Below, one piece after another: positions 1 through 6,557 of a stretch of 9,388 nt of DNA. Location of the stretch: positions 1-9,388 of the forward strand of contig RFHX01000235.1 of assembly GCA_003695725.1 (NCBI GenBank). The letters run 5' to 3'. Made by a program: the position numbers and the translations under genes. The notes below the pieces were generated by a model. The model had not been told where the DNA came from. It made no database searches and worked only from the letters and a program-made list of their open reading frames with translations. Every line of letters begins with the position of its first letter. The stretch's first letter is position 1. The DNA is from Candidatus Schekmanbacteria bacterium. GTDB taxonomy: Bacteria > Schekmanbacteria > GWA2-38-11 > J061.

Positions 1-1
1 A

Positions 2-43
2 GTAAGACCGCACTATACTAATGAAAGAGAAGATATAGTATAA
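2..43 (+). CDS. Possible C-terminal tail of an upstream gene (partial)
   Basis: One frame is open from the window edge and reads VRPHYTNEREDIV before a TAA stop at 41-43. The Pro-His-Tyr-Thr-Asn followed by an acidic stretch faintly recalls the C-terminus of class V aminotransferases / cysteine desulfurase-like proteins, which often end in an SPHxYNTxEEI-type segment. Thirteen codons are too few for a statistical argument, and the frame could be open by chance. It fits the layout: a gene ending here would leave about 40 bases before the candidate radA promoter. The sequence left of the window would settle it. Confidence 0.25.
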   Translation, partial: VRPHYTNEREDIV

Positions 44-51
44 AGAAGAGT

Positions 52-78
52 TGAACAATCAAAAGTATGAACAATCAA
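52..78 (+). repeat. 11-bp direct repeat upstream of the radA promoter
   Basis: TGAACAATCAA occurs at 52-62 and again, identical, at 68-78, a 16-base period. The core AACAATC appears a third time at 117-123. The pair ends three bases before the candidate -35 box at 81, a position usual for an activator or repressor site. No known operator is recognised. In an AT-rich intergenic region the repeat could be incidental. Confidence 0.45.
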
Positions 79-80
79 TC

Positions 81-109
81 TTGACTTGTAGTATTCACTT
101 CGATACAAA
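81..109 (+). promoter_or_regulatory. Candidate sigma-70 type promoter for the radA operon
   Basis: TTGACT at 81-86 (5 of 6 to the -35 consensus) lies 17 bases from TACAAA at 104-109 (4 of 6 to the -10 consensus). Transcription would start near 116, leaving a leader of about 80 bases before radA. It is the best-spaced pair I can find in the 194 bases ahead of radA. No second promoter is evident inside the four-gene operon. Confidence 0.5.
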
Positions 110-194
110 TAACTTCAACAATCTTAGCATCTTGCCTTACAATATTCTTTTAAAGACATTTTTCAATCAGTAGGGAAGCTGAAAGACTGCGGTA

Positions 195-1556
195 ATGAAG
201 GAAAGAAAATTTTATCAATGTCAATCCTGTGGATATCAGTCGGCTAAATGGCTGGGTAAATGCCCTGACTGCAACGAATGGAATAGTTTTGTTGAAGAAA
301 GGGAAACATCTGTTCGACGCACTACCTTTAAACTTCCTTCTTTGGATTCAAAATCAAAACCTCTTTCATTTAGAGATATTAAGCAAAATGAAGAGGCAAG
401 GATAAAAACCGGTATCGGAGAATTTGACAGAGTCTTGGGAGGCGGCCTTGTTTCTGGTTCGACCATTCTTATTGGTGGAAGTCCGGGTATAGGGAAATCA
501 ACTCTCCTTTTGCAAGCCCTCGATGCACTTTCAGAAAACGGGCTTAACTGTCTGTATATTTCAGGAGAAGAATCTCCTTCGCAGATAAAACTTCGAGCCG
601 AAAGATTGGGGCTTAAAGCTGAAAAGATTCTCGTCCTTTCAGAAAACTGTTATGAAATCATAAAAGACCATATAACAAAGATAAAGCCCAATGCAGTTGT
701 CATTGATTCTATCCAAACAGTATATACATCACAACTTCCTTCATCACCTGGCAGTTTGTCACAATTGAGAGAAGTAGCAGGGCTATTGATGTTTCTTGCA
801 AAATCTATGGGGATGCCCGTGATTTTTACTGGACATGTAACTAAGGATGGCAGTATTGCAGGTCCAAGAGTACTTGAGCATATCGTTGATGCAGTGCTCT
901 ATATAGAGGGGGATAGTGGTAACTATTACCGCATTCTGCGGACAGCAAAAAACCGCTTTGGTTCGACGAATGAGATTGGAATATTTGAAATGCGTGAGGA
1001 AGGTATGGTAGAAGTAAAAAATCCTTCAAGCATTTTCCTTTCGGAAAAGAGTGAGGAGGTTGCAGGGTCTGCTGTTGTATGTGCAATAGAGGGGACAAGG
1101 CCTATATTGCTAGAAGTACAGGCGCTTGTATCGCATAGCTCTTTTGGGATACCGCAAAGAGTTACTAAGGGGCTCAATGCAAGACGAACATCGATCCTTA
1201 CTGCTGTCCTTGAAAAGAAGGTAGGAATGCGTCTCTCACAGGAGGATATATTTATAAATGTTGTGGGCGGAGCCGAGATTGATGACCCGTCTGCAGACCT
1301 TGGCACTGTTATTGCAATTATTTCTTCTTTTAGAGATAAGCCGGTAAAAAAAAGAACGGTGTTTACTGGAGAAGTTGGTCTTACTGGCGAAATCAGGGCT
1401 GTTAACAGGATCGAGCTTCAGATAAACGAAGCAGAAAAACTCGGTTTTGAAAGAATTTTTGTCCCTTCAGCAAATATGAAATCGCTGGCAGTGAAAAATT
1501 CTATTAAAATAATTGAAGTGGACAATATAAAGGATGCTGTAAATGATGCTTTCTGA
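195..1556 (+). CDS. radA: DNA repair protein RadA/Sms
   Basis: RadA is a DnaB-like hexameric ATPase that drives branch migration and strand extension in RecA-dependent recombination. All family hallmarks are present. A C4 zinc finger uses C9, C12, C23 and C26. Walker A GGSPGIGKST is at 94-103, Walker B AVVIDS around 167-172, and the RadA signature KNRFG at 252-256. The C-terminal third (about 280-453) is the Lon-protease-like fold, with DPSADLG at 364-370 and TGEVGLTGEIR at 391-401; this domain is not thought to be proteolytic in RadA. The 453-residue length is normal for the family. The ATG at 195 is chosen because the zinc finger follows at the usual distance, but the Shine-Dalgarno is poor (only GAAAG at 181-185), so initiation may be weak. 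Its last 14 bases overlap the next gene. Confidence 0.97.
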   Translation: MKERKFYQCQSCGYQSAKWLGKCPDCNEWNSFVEERETSVRRTTFKLPSLDSKSKPLSFRDIKQNEEARIKTGIGEFDRVLGGGLVSGSTILIGGSPGIGKSTLLLQALDALSENGLNCLYISGEESPSQIKLRAERLGLKAEKILVLSENCYEIIKDHITKIKPNAVVIDSIQTVYTSQLPSSPGSLSQLREVAGLLMFLAKSMGMPVIFTGHVTKDGSIAGPRVLEHIVDAVLYIEGDSGNYYRILRTAKNRFGSTNEIGIFEMREEGMVEVKNPSSIFLSEKSEEVAGSAVVCAIEGTRPILLEVQALVSHSSFGIPQRVTKGLNARRTSILTAVLEKKVGMRLSQEDIFINVVGGAEIDDPSADLGTVIAIISSFRDKPVKKRTVFTGEVGLTGEIRAVNRIELQINEAEKLGFERIFVPSANMKSLAVKNSIKIIEVDNIKDAVNDAF

Positions 1557-2784
1557 AAATGTTTTCAAAAAATCGAATAAGCTGTTTCTATTATTTTTTT
1601 TGTTGATTATTGCATTTGGGGGATGCACCAAGATTAAGGTAATATCTCCTGATGTAACCGTCAAAAAAGTATGGAAAAAATCACTATATAGCGTAAATGA
1701 ATTCTATTTGGTTCAGCCCTCGCCAGTACTAAGCGATGTAAACTATGATGGGATACTTGATGTAGTAGCAGCAAATGCAAGGGGATTCCTCTATGCTTTT
1801 GATGGAAGGAATGGCTCTCTTTTATGGAGGTTTAAAGCAGAAGAGGGAGTATTTACCACACCAGCTGTCGATGATGTATTGGGAGTTGGAGGGAAGGAAA
1901 TCCTGATAGGGTCTATAGACGATACACTTTATTGCCTCTTGGGTGAAAGAAGGAAGCTTGTCTGGACTTACCGCGCAAAAGATGACATACTTGGCACACC
2001 TGTGGTGCTTCAGGCGGCAGGTGAAGGCAATATGAATGTAATAGCTGCAGCGGGCTACAGTCTATTCAGCCTTTCCGGCAAGGATGGAAGCGTGATTTGG
2101 GAAATTGAATTGCCTGCAAAAATATCTTCTTCGCCGGCAATTGAAGATGTCAATAATGATGATACAAGTGAGATATTGATAGGATGTGAGAACAAAAATT
2201 TGTATTGCATTCGTGGAGAGGATGGAAAGAATCTTTGGGAATTCAAAACAGGAGACCAGATACTTTCAACTCCTGTTGTCAAAGATATTACAGGTGATGG
2301 AACCAAGGAAGTGATTTTTGGTTCCTGTGATAACAATCTCTACTGTATTGACGGCAGAAAAGGTGAGAAGATTTGGAGCTTTGAGGCAGATGACAATATT
2401 ACTGCCCGAGCGGCTGTTGAGGATGTTGTGGGAACAGATGATCTGGAAATAATTTTTACTGCATGGGATAATTCTGTATATTGTCTTAACGGAAGTGATG
2501 GAAAATTGATATGGAAATTCAAGACTCAAAGTGCGAATATTTCAGCGCCCCGTGTGGCTGAGCTTTATGATGACGGCAAAAAAGAGGTGCTTGTTGGTTC
2601 TATTGATAAATCGCTGTATTGTATAGAGGCAGATACAGGAGCACTTTTATGGAAGTTTATTTCACGGGCTCCTATCTGGACAACTCCAGCTGTTGGTGAT
2701 ATTGATAATGATGGGTCAAAGGAAATTATTTTGTCTTCAATAGACGACAGGATATATTGTCTTTCAACTGAAAAGAAGGAATAG
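1543..2784 (+). CDS. Lipoprotein with eight-bladed PQQ/FG-GAP-like beta-propeller
   Basis: The product has a lysine-containing N-terminus, a hydrophobic stretch (about 14-25) and a lipobox-like FGGC ending at C28, so it is probably an exported, lipid-anchored envelope protein; Phe at the -3 position is unusual. The rest is eight tandem repeats of about 46 residues. Each runs roughly as SxPAVxDVxxDGxxEIxxGSxDxxLYC and ends in a blade-closing Trp: W44, W95, W141, W186, W232, W278, W324, W370. The N-terminal VKKVWKK strand probably closes the last blade. The pattern mixes PQQ/quinoprotein-like Trp with FG-GAP-like Asp-rich loops. BamB and PQQ dehydrogenases share the fold, but no catalytic or PQQ-binding residues are evident, so a scaffold, binding or outer-membrane assembly role is only a guess. 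The start overlaps radA by 14 bases in another frame; AAGG at 1530-1533 is the Shine-Dalgarno, and ATG 1546 is an equally possible start. Confidence 0.85.
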   Translation: MMLSENVFKKSNKLFLLFFLLIIAFGGCTKIKVISPDVTVKKVWKKSLYSVNEFYLVQPSPVLSDVNYDGILDVVAANARGFLYAFDGRNGSLLWRFKAEEGVFTTPAVDDVLGVGGKEILIGSIDDTLYCLLGERRKLVWTYRAKDDILGTPVVLQAAGEGNMNVIAAAGYSLFSLSGKDGSVIWEIELPAKISSSPAIEDVNNDDTSEILIGCENKNLYCIRGEDGKNLWEFKTGDQILSTPVVKDITGDGTKEVIFGSCDNNLYCIDGRKGEKIWSFEADDNITARAAVEDVVGTDDLEIIFTAWDNSVYCLNGSDGKLIWKFKTQSANISAPRVAELYDDGKKEVLVGSIDKSLYCIEADTGALLWKFISRAPIWTTPAVGDIDNDGSKEIILSSIDDRIYCLSTEKKE

Positions 2785-2788
2785 GAAG
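2783..2788 (+). promoter_or_regulatory. Ribosome binding site of metG, overlapping the preceding stop codon
   Basis: AGGAAG begins inside the TAG stop of the propeller gene (2782-2784) and lies 7 bases before the metG ATG. A ribosome terminating on the upstream gene would therefore sit over this site, which favours coupled re-initiation. Confidence 0.6.
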
Positions 2789-2795
2789 AAGAGAA

Positions 2796-4703
2796 ATGAC
2801 TAAAAAATTTTATATAACAACGCCAATTTATTATGTCAATGATGTTCCGCATATAGGACATGCCTATACATCGATTGCCTGCGATGTAGCTGCCCGTTTT
2901 AAACGTCTTCAAGGATATGATGTGCTATTTTCCACAGGCACAGATGAGCACGGGCAGAAGGTAGAAAAGGCGGCTACGGAAAAGGGAGAAAAGCCGATAG
3001 AATTGGCAAATAGGGTTGTGGAGAGGTTTAAATCGCTATGGAAAACTTTGAACATAAGAAATGATGACTTTATTAGGACAACAGAAGAGCGTCATAAGCG
3101 CGCAGTGGAGGAAATATTCAAGAGAATTTCAGCTAAGGGAGATATCTACGAAGGTTATTATGAAGACTGGTATTGCACTCCTTGTGAAACCTTTTGGACA
3201 GAGATGCAGCTTCAGGACGGCAAGTGCCCTGATTGCGGCAGAAAGACTGAAAAATTGAGAGAAAAAAGCTTCTTTTTTCGTCTTTCAAAATATGAAAGAC
3301 CGCTACTTGAATTTTATGAAAAAAACCCGGAGTTTATTGAGCCGCAATCGAGAAGGAATGAAATTATAAGTTTCGTAAGAGGGGGACTGCGTGATTTGAG
3401 CATCAGCCGCACATCATTTCGTTGGGGAATTCCAGTGCCCGGAAACAATGAGCATATAATTTATGTATGGTTTGATGCTCTTATCAATTATTTAACTGTA
3501 GCAGGATTCCCTGATGATGAGGAGAAATTCAAAAGGATGTGGCCATGTGATATTCATGTAATCGGCAAAGATATCCTTCGATTTCATTCTGTCTATTGGC
3601 CTGCATTCTTGATGTCGGCAGATATTGAACCTCCTAAAAAGGTATTTGCCCATGGATGGTGGACCATTGACGGAAAAAAGATGTCGAAATCTCTGATGAA
3701 TGTAGTTGAACCAAATCATCTTGCAAAAGAATTTGGCGTTGATACAGTACGTTATTTTCTGTTGAGAGAAGTCCCCTTTGGACTTGACGGAGATTTCTCC
3801 CATTCAGCTCTTATCCACCGCTACAATTCAGACCTTGCAAACGATTTAGGAAACCTTTTTTCACGCTCTCTTGCGATGATTCATAAATATAGAAAAGGAA
3901 TTTTACCTTCTACAGATGAGTCTGCCTTTGCAGAGGGAGTGGAAAAAGAATTGTGTGAAAAAGCGCTTAAGAGTTATGAAGAATTTTCAACCTATACGGA
4001 TTCTTTATCCTTCAGCAAAGCGCTTTCTTCACTCTGGCTCCTTTTAAATGAAGTCAATAAATATATAGACCATAAGGCTCCGTGGGCATTGGCAAAGAAA
4101 GGAGACGATGAAGAGCTGGACAAAGCGCTGAATATCATCTTTAGATGCCTCAAGATATGTACAGTATTGATTCATCCTTATATGCCGGCAAAATCTAATG
4201 AAATGTGGAAATCCTTAGGTATGAAAGGCAATATCATTGATCTTGCACCAATAACTTTTGCCAAGCTGTGGAGTGTTGAGGGAGAGATTAAAGTTGAAAA
4301 ACTGAAAGCTCTTTTTCCAAGAATCGAAAAAGATGAAAAGAAGAAGGCTGATGGTGAAGAAAAAGAAGGAAAAGAGGAAGAAATGATAACAATCGATGAT
4401 TTTGCAAAGTTGAAATTGAAAGTTGCAACAATAGTAAAGGCTGAAAAAGTTCCCAAATCTTCAAAGCTTATTCGACTTGAAGTCGATGATGGAGATGGTA
4501 TTAGACAGATTGTAGCGGGTATTGCACAACATTATGATGCAGAGAAACTTGAAGGAAAGCAGATAGTAATTGTGGCAAATCTAAAACCGGTAAAGCTTAT
4601 GGGAATTGAATCTCAGGGGATGCTTCTTGCCGCAAGTGATGATGAAACTCTTGCCATCATTACACCTGAAGGAGTCGTAAAAAACGGCGCAAAAGTAAGA
4701 TGA
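2796..4703 (+). CDS. metG: Methionyl-tRNA synthetase with C-terminal tRNA-binding domain
   Basis: The enzyme charges tRNA-Met in the cytoplasm. It is a class I synthetase with HIGH at 19-22 and KMSKS at 295-299. A zinc knuckle in the connective peptide uses C127, C130, C144 and C147. The anticodon-binding helical domain covers about 340-500, including the typical NKYIDHKAPWALAK segment near 421-434. A Lys/Glu-rich linker (about 510-529) leads to an EMAPII/Trbp111-like OB-fold (531-635), with IVAGIAQHY and ANLKPVKLMGIESQGMLLAA near 572-613; in homologues this domain dimerises and improves tRNA binding. The length of 635 residues is usual for the long bacterial form. It follows the propeller gene after 11 bases and ends in an ATGA overlap with the next gene. 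A good Shine-Dalgarno before M530 raises the chance of an internal start, reported separately. Confidence 0.98.
   Translation: MTKKFYITTPIYYVNDVPHIGHAYTSIACDVAARFKRLQGYDVLFSTGTDEHGQKVEKAATEKGEKPIELANRVVERFKSLWKTLNIRNDDFIRTTEERHKRAVEEIFKRISAKGDIYEGYYEDWYCTPCETFWTEMQLQDGKCPDCGRKTEKLREKSFFFRLSKYERPLLEFYEKNPEFIEPQSRRNEIISFVRGGLRDLSISRTSFRWGIPVPGNNEHIIYVWFDALINYLTVAGFPDDEEKFKRMWPCDIHVIGKDILRFHSVYWPAFLMSADIEPPKKVFAHGWWTIDGKKMSKSLMNVVEPNHLAKEFGVDTVRYFLLREVPFGLDGDFSHSALIHRYNSDLANDLGNLFSRSLAMIHKYRKGILPSTDESAFAEGVEKELCEKALKSYEEFSTYTDSLSFSKALSSLWLLLNEVNKYIDHKAPWALAKKGDDEELDKALNIIFRCLKICTVLIHPYMPAKSNEMWKSLGMKGNIIDLAPITFAKLWSVEGEIKVEKLKALFPRIEKDEKKKADGEEKEGKEEEMITIDDFAKLKLKVATIVKAEKVPKSSKLIRLEVDDGDGIRQIVAGIAQHYDAEKLEGKQIVIVANLKPVKLMGIESQGMLLAASDDETLAIITPEGVVKNGAKVR
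4374..4385 (+). promoter_or_regulatory. Possible internal ribosome binding site and start for the MetG tRNA-binding domain
   Basis: GAGGAAG (4374-4380) precedes an in-frame ATG at 4383 (Met530). Initiation there would yield a 106-residue protein that is exactly the OB-fold domain, similar in size to stand-alone Trbp111/CsaA proteins. The surrounding linker is made of GAA, GAG, AAA and AAG codons, so a Shine-Dalgarno-like string can arise simply from the Glu/Lys composition. Confidence 0.3.
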
Positions 4704-6073
4704 TAATAGAAACACATTCCCATCTTTCATTTCCAGATTTCAAAGATGACCTTCCAGATGTATTGAAAAGGGCAAGAGAAAAGGGAGTTGAAGTAATAAT
4801 AACCGTCTCTGCTGATATTCTATCGACAAGAGAAAATGCAAAGATTGCAAAACAAGAGGAAAGAGTTTTTTTTACTCCCGGGATTCATCCACATGATACA
4901 GACAATGCCAAAGAGGAGTATTTTAGGGAGATAGAAGAAATCCTCAAAAGGGATAAACTTGCTGTGGCAGTTGGCGAGACAGGGCTTGATTTTTACCGCA
5001 ATCATTCAACGCGCAAAAGACAGGAAGAATCGTTCATTCGTTTTATAGATATTGCGAAGAGGCTTAATAAGCCATTAGTAATCCATTGTAGGGATGCTTA
5101 CAGTCGTCTTTCAGAAATAATAGAGTCCGAAGAAGCAGGAATTGCAGGCGGAGTTGTCCACTGTTTTTCAGGAGATTACAATTTTGCCAGAACGATTCTT
5201 GATAATGGATTTTTTATTGGCGTGGGAGGTACTATCACTTATCCAAAGTCGAATGCCATTCGTGAAGTCATAAAGAGAGTCCCTATGGAGAGAATAGTCC
5301 TTGAAACAGATTGTCCATATCTTGCTCCTCAAGCGGTAAGGGGTAAAAGAAACGAGCCTTCATTTCTCACATACATAATCGATGAGATTGCCCTTTTGAA
5401 AGGATTATCCAATAGCGATGTAGCGAGGGTAACATCTTTAAATGCAAGCACGCTCTTTTCTCTTGGTGTCGTAAATCCTCAATCTGTCATAACCTACAGG
5501 ATAAGAGATTCGCTTTATGTGAATGTTACAAATCGCTGTTCCAATAAGTGTGTCTTTTGCCGCCGCGAAGAAGACCCTATTGTAAAGGGACATCTTTTGA
5601 AACTTGGAGAAGAGCCATCAGCAGAAAGAATTATCGAAGAAATCGGGAATCCTAAAAATTATGATGAAATTGTCTTTTGCGGATATGGAGAACCATTGAT
5701 TAGATTGGCAATAGTAAAAGAAGTTGCAAAGTGGGTAAAGGCAAAAGGAGGAAAAGTAAGGATAAACACAAATGGACAAGCAAATTTAATCCATAAAAGA
5801 AATATAATTCCTGAACTTGAAGGACTGGTTGACAGAATATCAATCAGCCTCAATGCTCATAATGCGGAAGTTTATGAAAAACTCTGTCCCTCGGAATTCG
5901 GTCCAAAGGCATATGAAGAGATCATTAAATTTGCTAAGGAGGCAAAAAGATTTATTCCTGATGTAACATTGACTGTTGTGTCTTTAGAGGAAGTTGATAT
6001 TGAAAAGTGCAAAAACATTGCTGAGTCAGTGGGCGCTAATTTTAGAATTCGTGAATATAATGTAGTAGGGTAA
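4700..6073 (+). CDS. TatD-family metal-dependent deoxyribonuclease fused to a radical SAM domain
   Basis: Two enzymes lie in one chain. Residues 1-255 are a complete TatD-type TIM-barrel hydrolase: H6 and H8 (in ETHSHL), E93 (GETGLDF), H129 (HCRDA), H154 (HCFSG) and D204 (ETDCPYLAP) are the expected metal and catalytic positions. TatD proteins act as Mg-dependent 3'-5' exonucleases on DNA. After a short joint (about 256-268) comes a radical SAM domain of about 190 residues: C280, C284 and C287 form the CxxxCxxC [4Fe-4S] motif, GYGEP at 328-332 is the SAM-binding GGE-like motif, and RINTNG (354-359) and SISLNAHN (381-388) are typical barrel strands. This second half resembles the poorly characterised family of radical SAM proteins found next to or fused with TatD; substrate and product are unknown. 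The start overlaps the metG stop as ATGA with only a weak Shine-Dalgarno, suggesting translational coupling. No frameshift is seen and both halves look intact. Confidence 0.92.
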   Translation: MIIETHSHLSFPDFKDDLPDVLKRAREKGVEVIITVSADILSTRENAKIAKQEERVFFTPGIHPHDTDNAKEEYFREIEEILKRDKLAVAVGETGLDFYRNHSTRKRQEESFIRFIDIAKRLNKPLVIHCRDAYSRLSEIIESEEAGIAGGVVHCFSGDYNFARTILDNGFFIGVGGTITYPKSNAIREVIKRVPMERIVLETDCPYLAPQAVRGKRNEPSFLTYIIDEIALLKGLSNSDVARVTSLNASTLFSLGVVNPQSVITYRIRDSLYVNVTNRCSNKCVFCRREEDPIVKGHLLKLGEEPSAERIIEEIGNPKNYDEIVFCGYGEPLIRLAIVKEVAKWVKAKGGKVRINTNGQANLIHKRNIIPELEGLVDRISISLNAHNAEVYEKLCPSEFGPKAYEEIIKFAKEAKRFIPDVTLTVVSLEEVDIEKCKNIAESVGANFRIREYNVVG

Positions 6074-6100
6074 AAAAAGAAGGGATGATTTTTTCATCCC
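6072..6100 (-). terminator. Rho-independent terminator of the HU gene
   Basis: Read on the - strand, GGGATGA (6100-6094) pairs with TCATCCC (6088-6082) around a 5-base A-loop, followed by TTCTTTTTTT (6081-6072). The stem is 7 bp, and the U-tract reaches into the TAA stop codon of the converging TatD-radical SAM gene. On the + strand the same stem forms but is followed by CTCCAAATTTT rather than a clean U-run, so it should end HU transcripts better than operon transcripts. Confidence 0.8.
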
Positions 6101-6110
6101 CTCCAAATTT

Positions 6111-6128
6111 TCACCCTTACCAAAAAGG
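6111..6128. repeat. Inverted-repeat arm in the HU 3' UTR, complementary to the HU leader
   Basis: On the + strand this reads TCACCCTTACCA (6111-6122) then AAAAGG (6123-6128). The HU leader, read on the - strand, contains the same two blocks in the same order, separated by 8 extra bases (6450-6439 and 6430-6425). In the HU mRNA this arm is therefore the reverse complement of the leader. It sits between the HU stop codon and its terminator stem. Confidence 0.75.
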
Positions 6129-6144
6129 TTGATGTTGACACTTT

Positions 6145-6417
6145 TTATTTTACTTTGTTCTTTAATGCTGCGCCCGGACTGAATTTTGGAACCTTCCTTG
6201 CCGGAATAACAATTTCTTTTCCTGTTTGCGGATTTCTGCCTTTTCTCTTTTTTCTTTTTGATACTCCAAATGTGCCAAACCCTACTAAAGTAACTTTGTC
6301 CCCCTTTTTTAGACTTTTAGTAACTGAATCAATAAAACAATTTAAAGCTTTTTCTGCTGCTGCTTTGGAGATATTGGCTGCTTTAGCCATTTCTGCTACA
6401 AGATCTCCTTTGTTCAT
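6145..6417 (-). CDS. hup: HU-family nucleoid DNA-binding protein
   Basis: HU is a small basic homodimer that bends and compacts DNA and assists replication, recombination and transcription. The 90-residue product is full length and matches the family throughout: MNKGDLV at the N-terminus, helical dimer region to about residue 40, GFGTFGV around 47-53, and the beta-arm with the signature [10 protein letters not shown] (60-69), whose Pro intercalates into DNA. The C-terminus ends in the usual [14 protein letters not shown] stretch. It lacks the distinct extended tails of IHF subunits. The ATG at 6417 is supported by AAGGAGGT just upstream. The gene is monocistronic, with its own consensus promoter and terminator, and converges on the radA-metG operon. 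Matching sequences in its 5' and 3' UTRs suggest possible post-transcriptional control. Confidence 0.97.
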   Translation of the reverse strand: MNKGDLVAEMAKAANISKAAAEKALNCFIDSVTKSLKKGDKVTLVGFGTFGVSKRKKRKGRNPQTGKEIVIPARKVPKFSPGAALKNKVK

Positions 6418-6420
6418 GAT

Positions 6421-6430
6421 ACCTCCTTTT
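6421..6430 (-). promoter_or_regulatory. Strong Shine-Dalgarno of the HU gene
   Basis: AAAAGGAGGT on the - strand ends 3 bases before the start codon, so GGAGG lies only 4 bases from the ATG. This is the longest anti-SD match seen in the window and fits a highly expressed gene, although the spacing is short. Its AAAAGG portion is complementary to CCTTTT in the HU 3' UTR. Confidence 0.8.
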
Positions 6431-6450
6431 CAGGTTAGTGGTAAGGGTGA
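6425..6450. repeat. Inverted-repeat arm in the HU 5' leader
   Basis: TGGTAAGGGTGA at 6439-6450 (+ strand) is the exact reverse complement of TCACCCTTACCA at 6111-6122. A second block, CCTTTT at 6425-6430, is the reverse complement of AAAAGG at 6123-6128. An 8-base spacer (6431-6438) separates the blocks only in this copy. With transcription starting near 6456, the 12-base block lies about six bases from the mRNA 5' end and the second block overlaps the Shine-Dalgarno. Confidence 0.75.
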
Positions 6451-6462
6451 ATTTCTAATAAA

Positions 6463-6491
6463 ATTATAAGTCTGAAATCCTTGCCTGTCAA
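6463..6491 (-). promoter_or_regulatory. Perfect-consensus sigma-70 type promoter of the HU gene
   Basis: On the - strand, TTGACA (6491-6486) and TATAAT (6468-6463) both match consensus exactly, with a 17-base spacer (6485-6469). Transcription should begin near 6456, giving a leader of about 38 bases. A full match at optimal spacing predicts strong, largely unregulated initiation, as expected for an abundant nucleoid protein. Confidence 0.9.
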
Positions 6492-6557
6492 TAGATTTCG
6501 ATGATTTAATATCTTTTTTCCCCGATTTTATAAGGGATTTTGTATTTTGTCATTTTG

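Noticed and set aside
14-42. Inverted repeat TATACTA / TAGTATA as an operator or terminator.
   Set aside because: Seven AT-only pairs around a 15-base loop would be weak, there is no U-tract, and it overlaps the possible coding tail of an upstream gene.
6135-6166. Possible + strand promoter (TTGACA at 6135, TTTAAT at 6161) pointing into the HU gene as antisense.
   Set aside because: The -35 is perfect and the -10 is 5 of 6, but the spacer is 20 bases, too long for normal sigma-70 recognition. The -10 lies within HU coding sequence.
6155-6469. Open frame of 104 codons on the + strand opposite the HU gene.
   Set aside because: It is the antisense shadow of a strongly supported HU gene with its own promoter and ribosome binding site; the translation is low in charge pattern and matches nothing.
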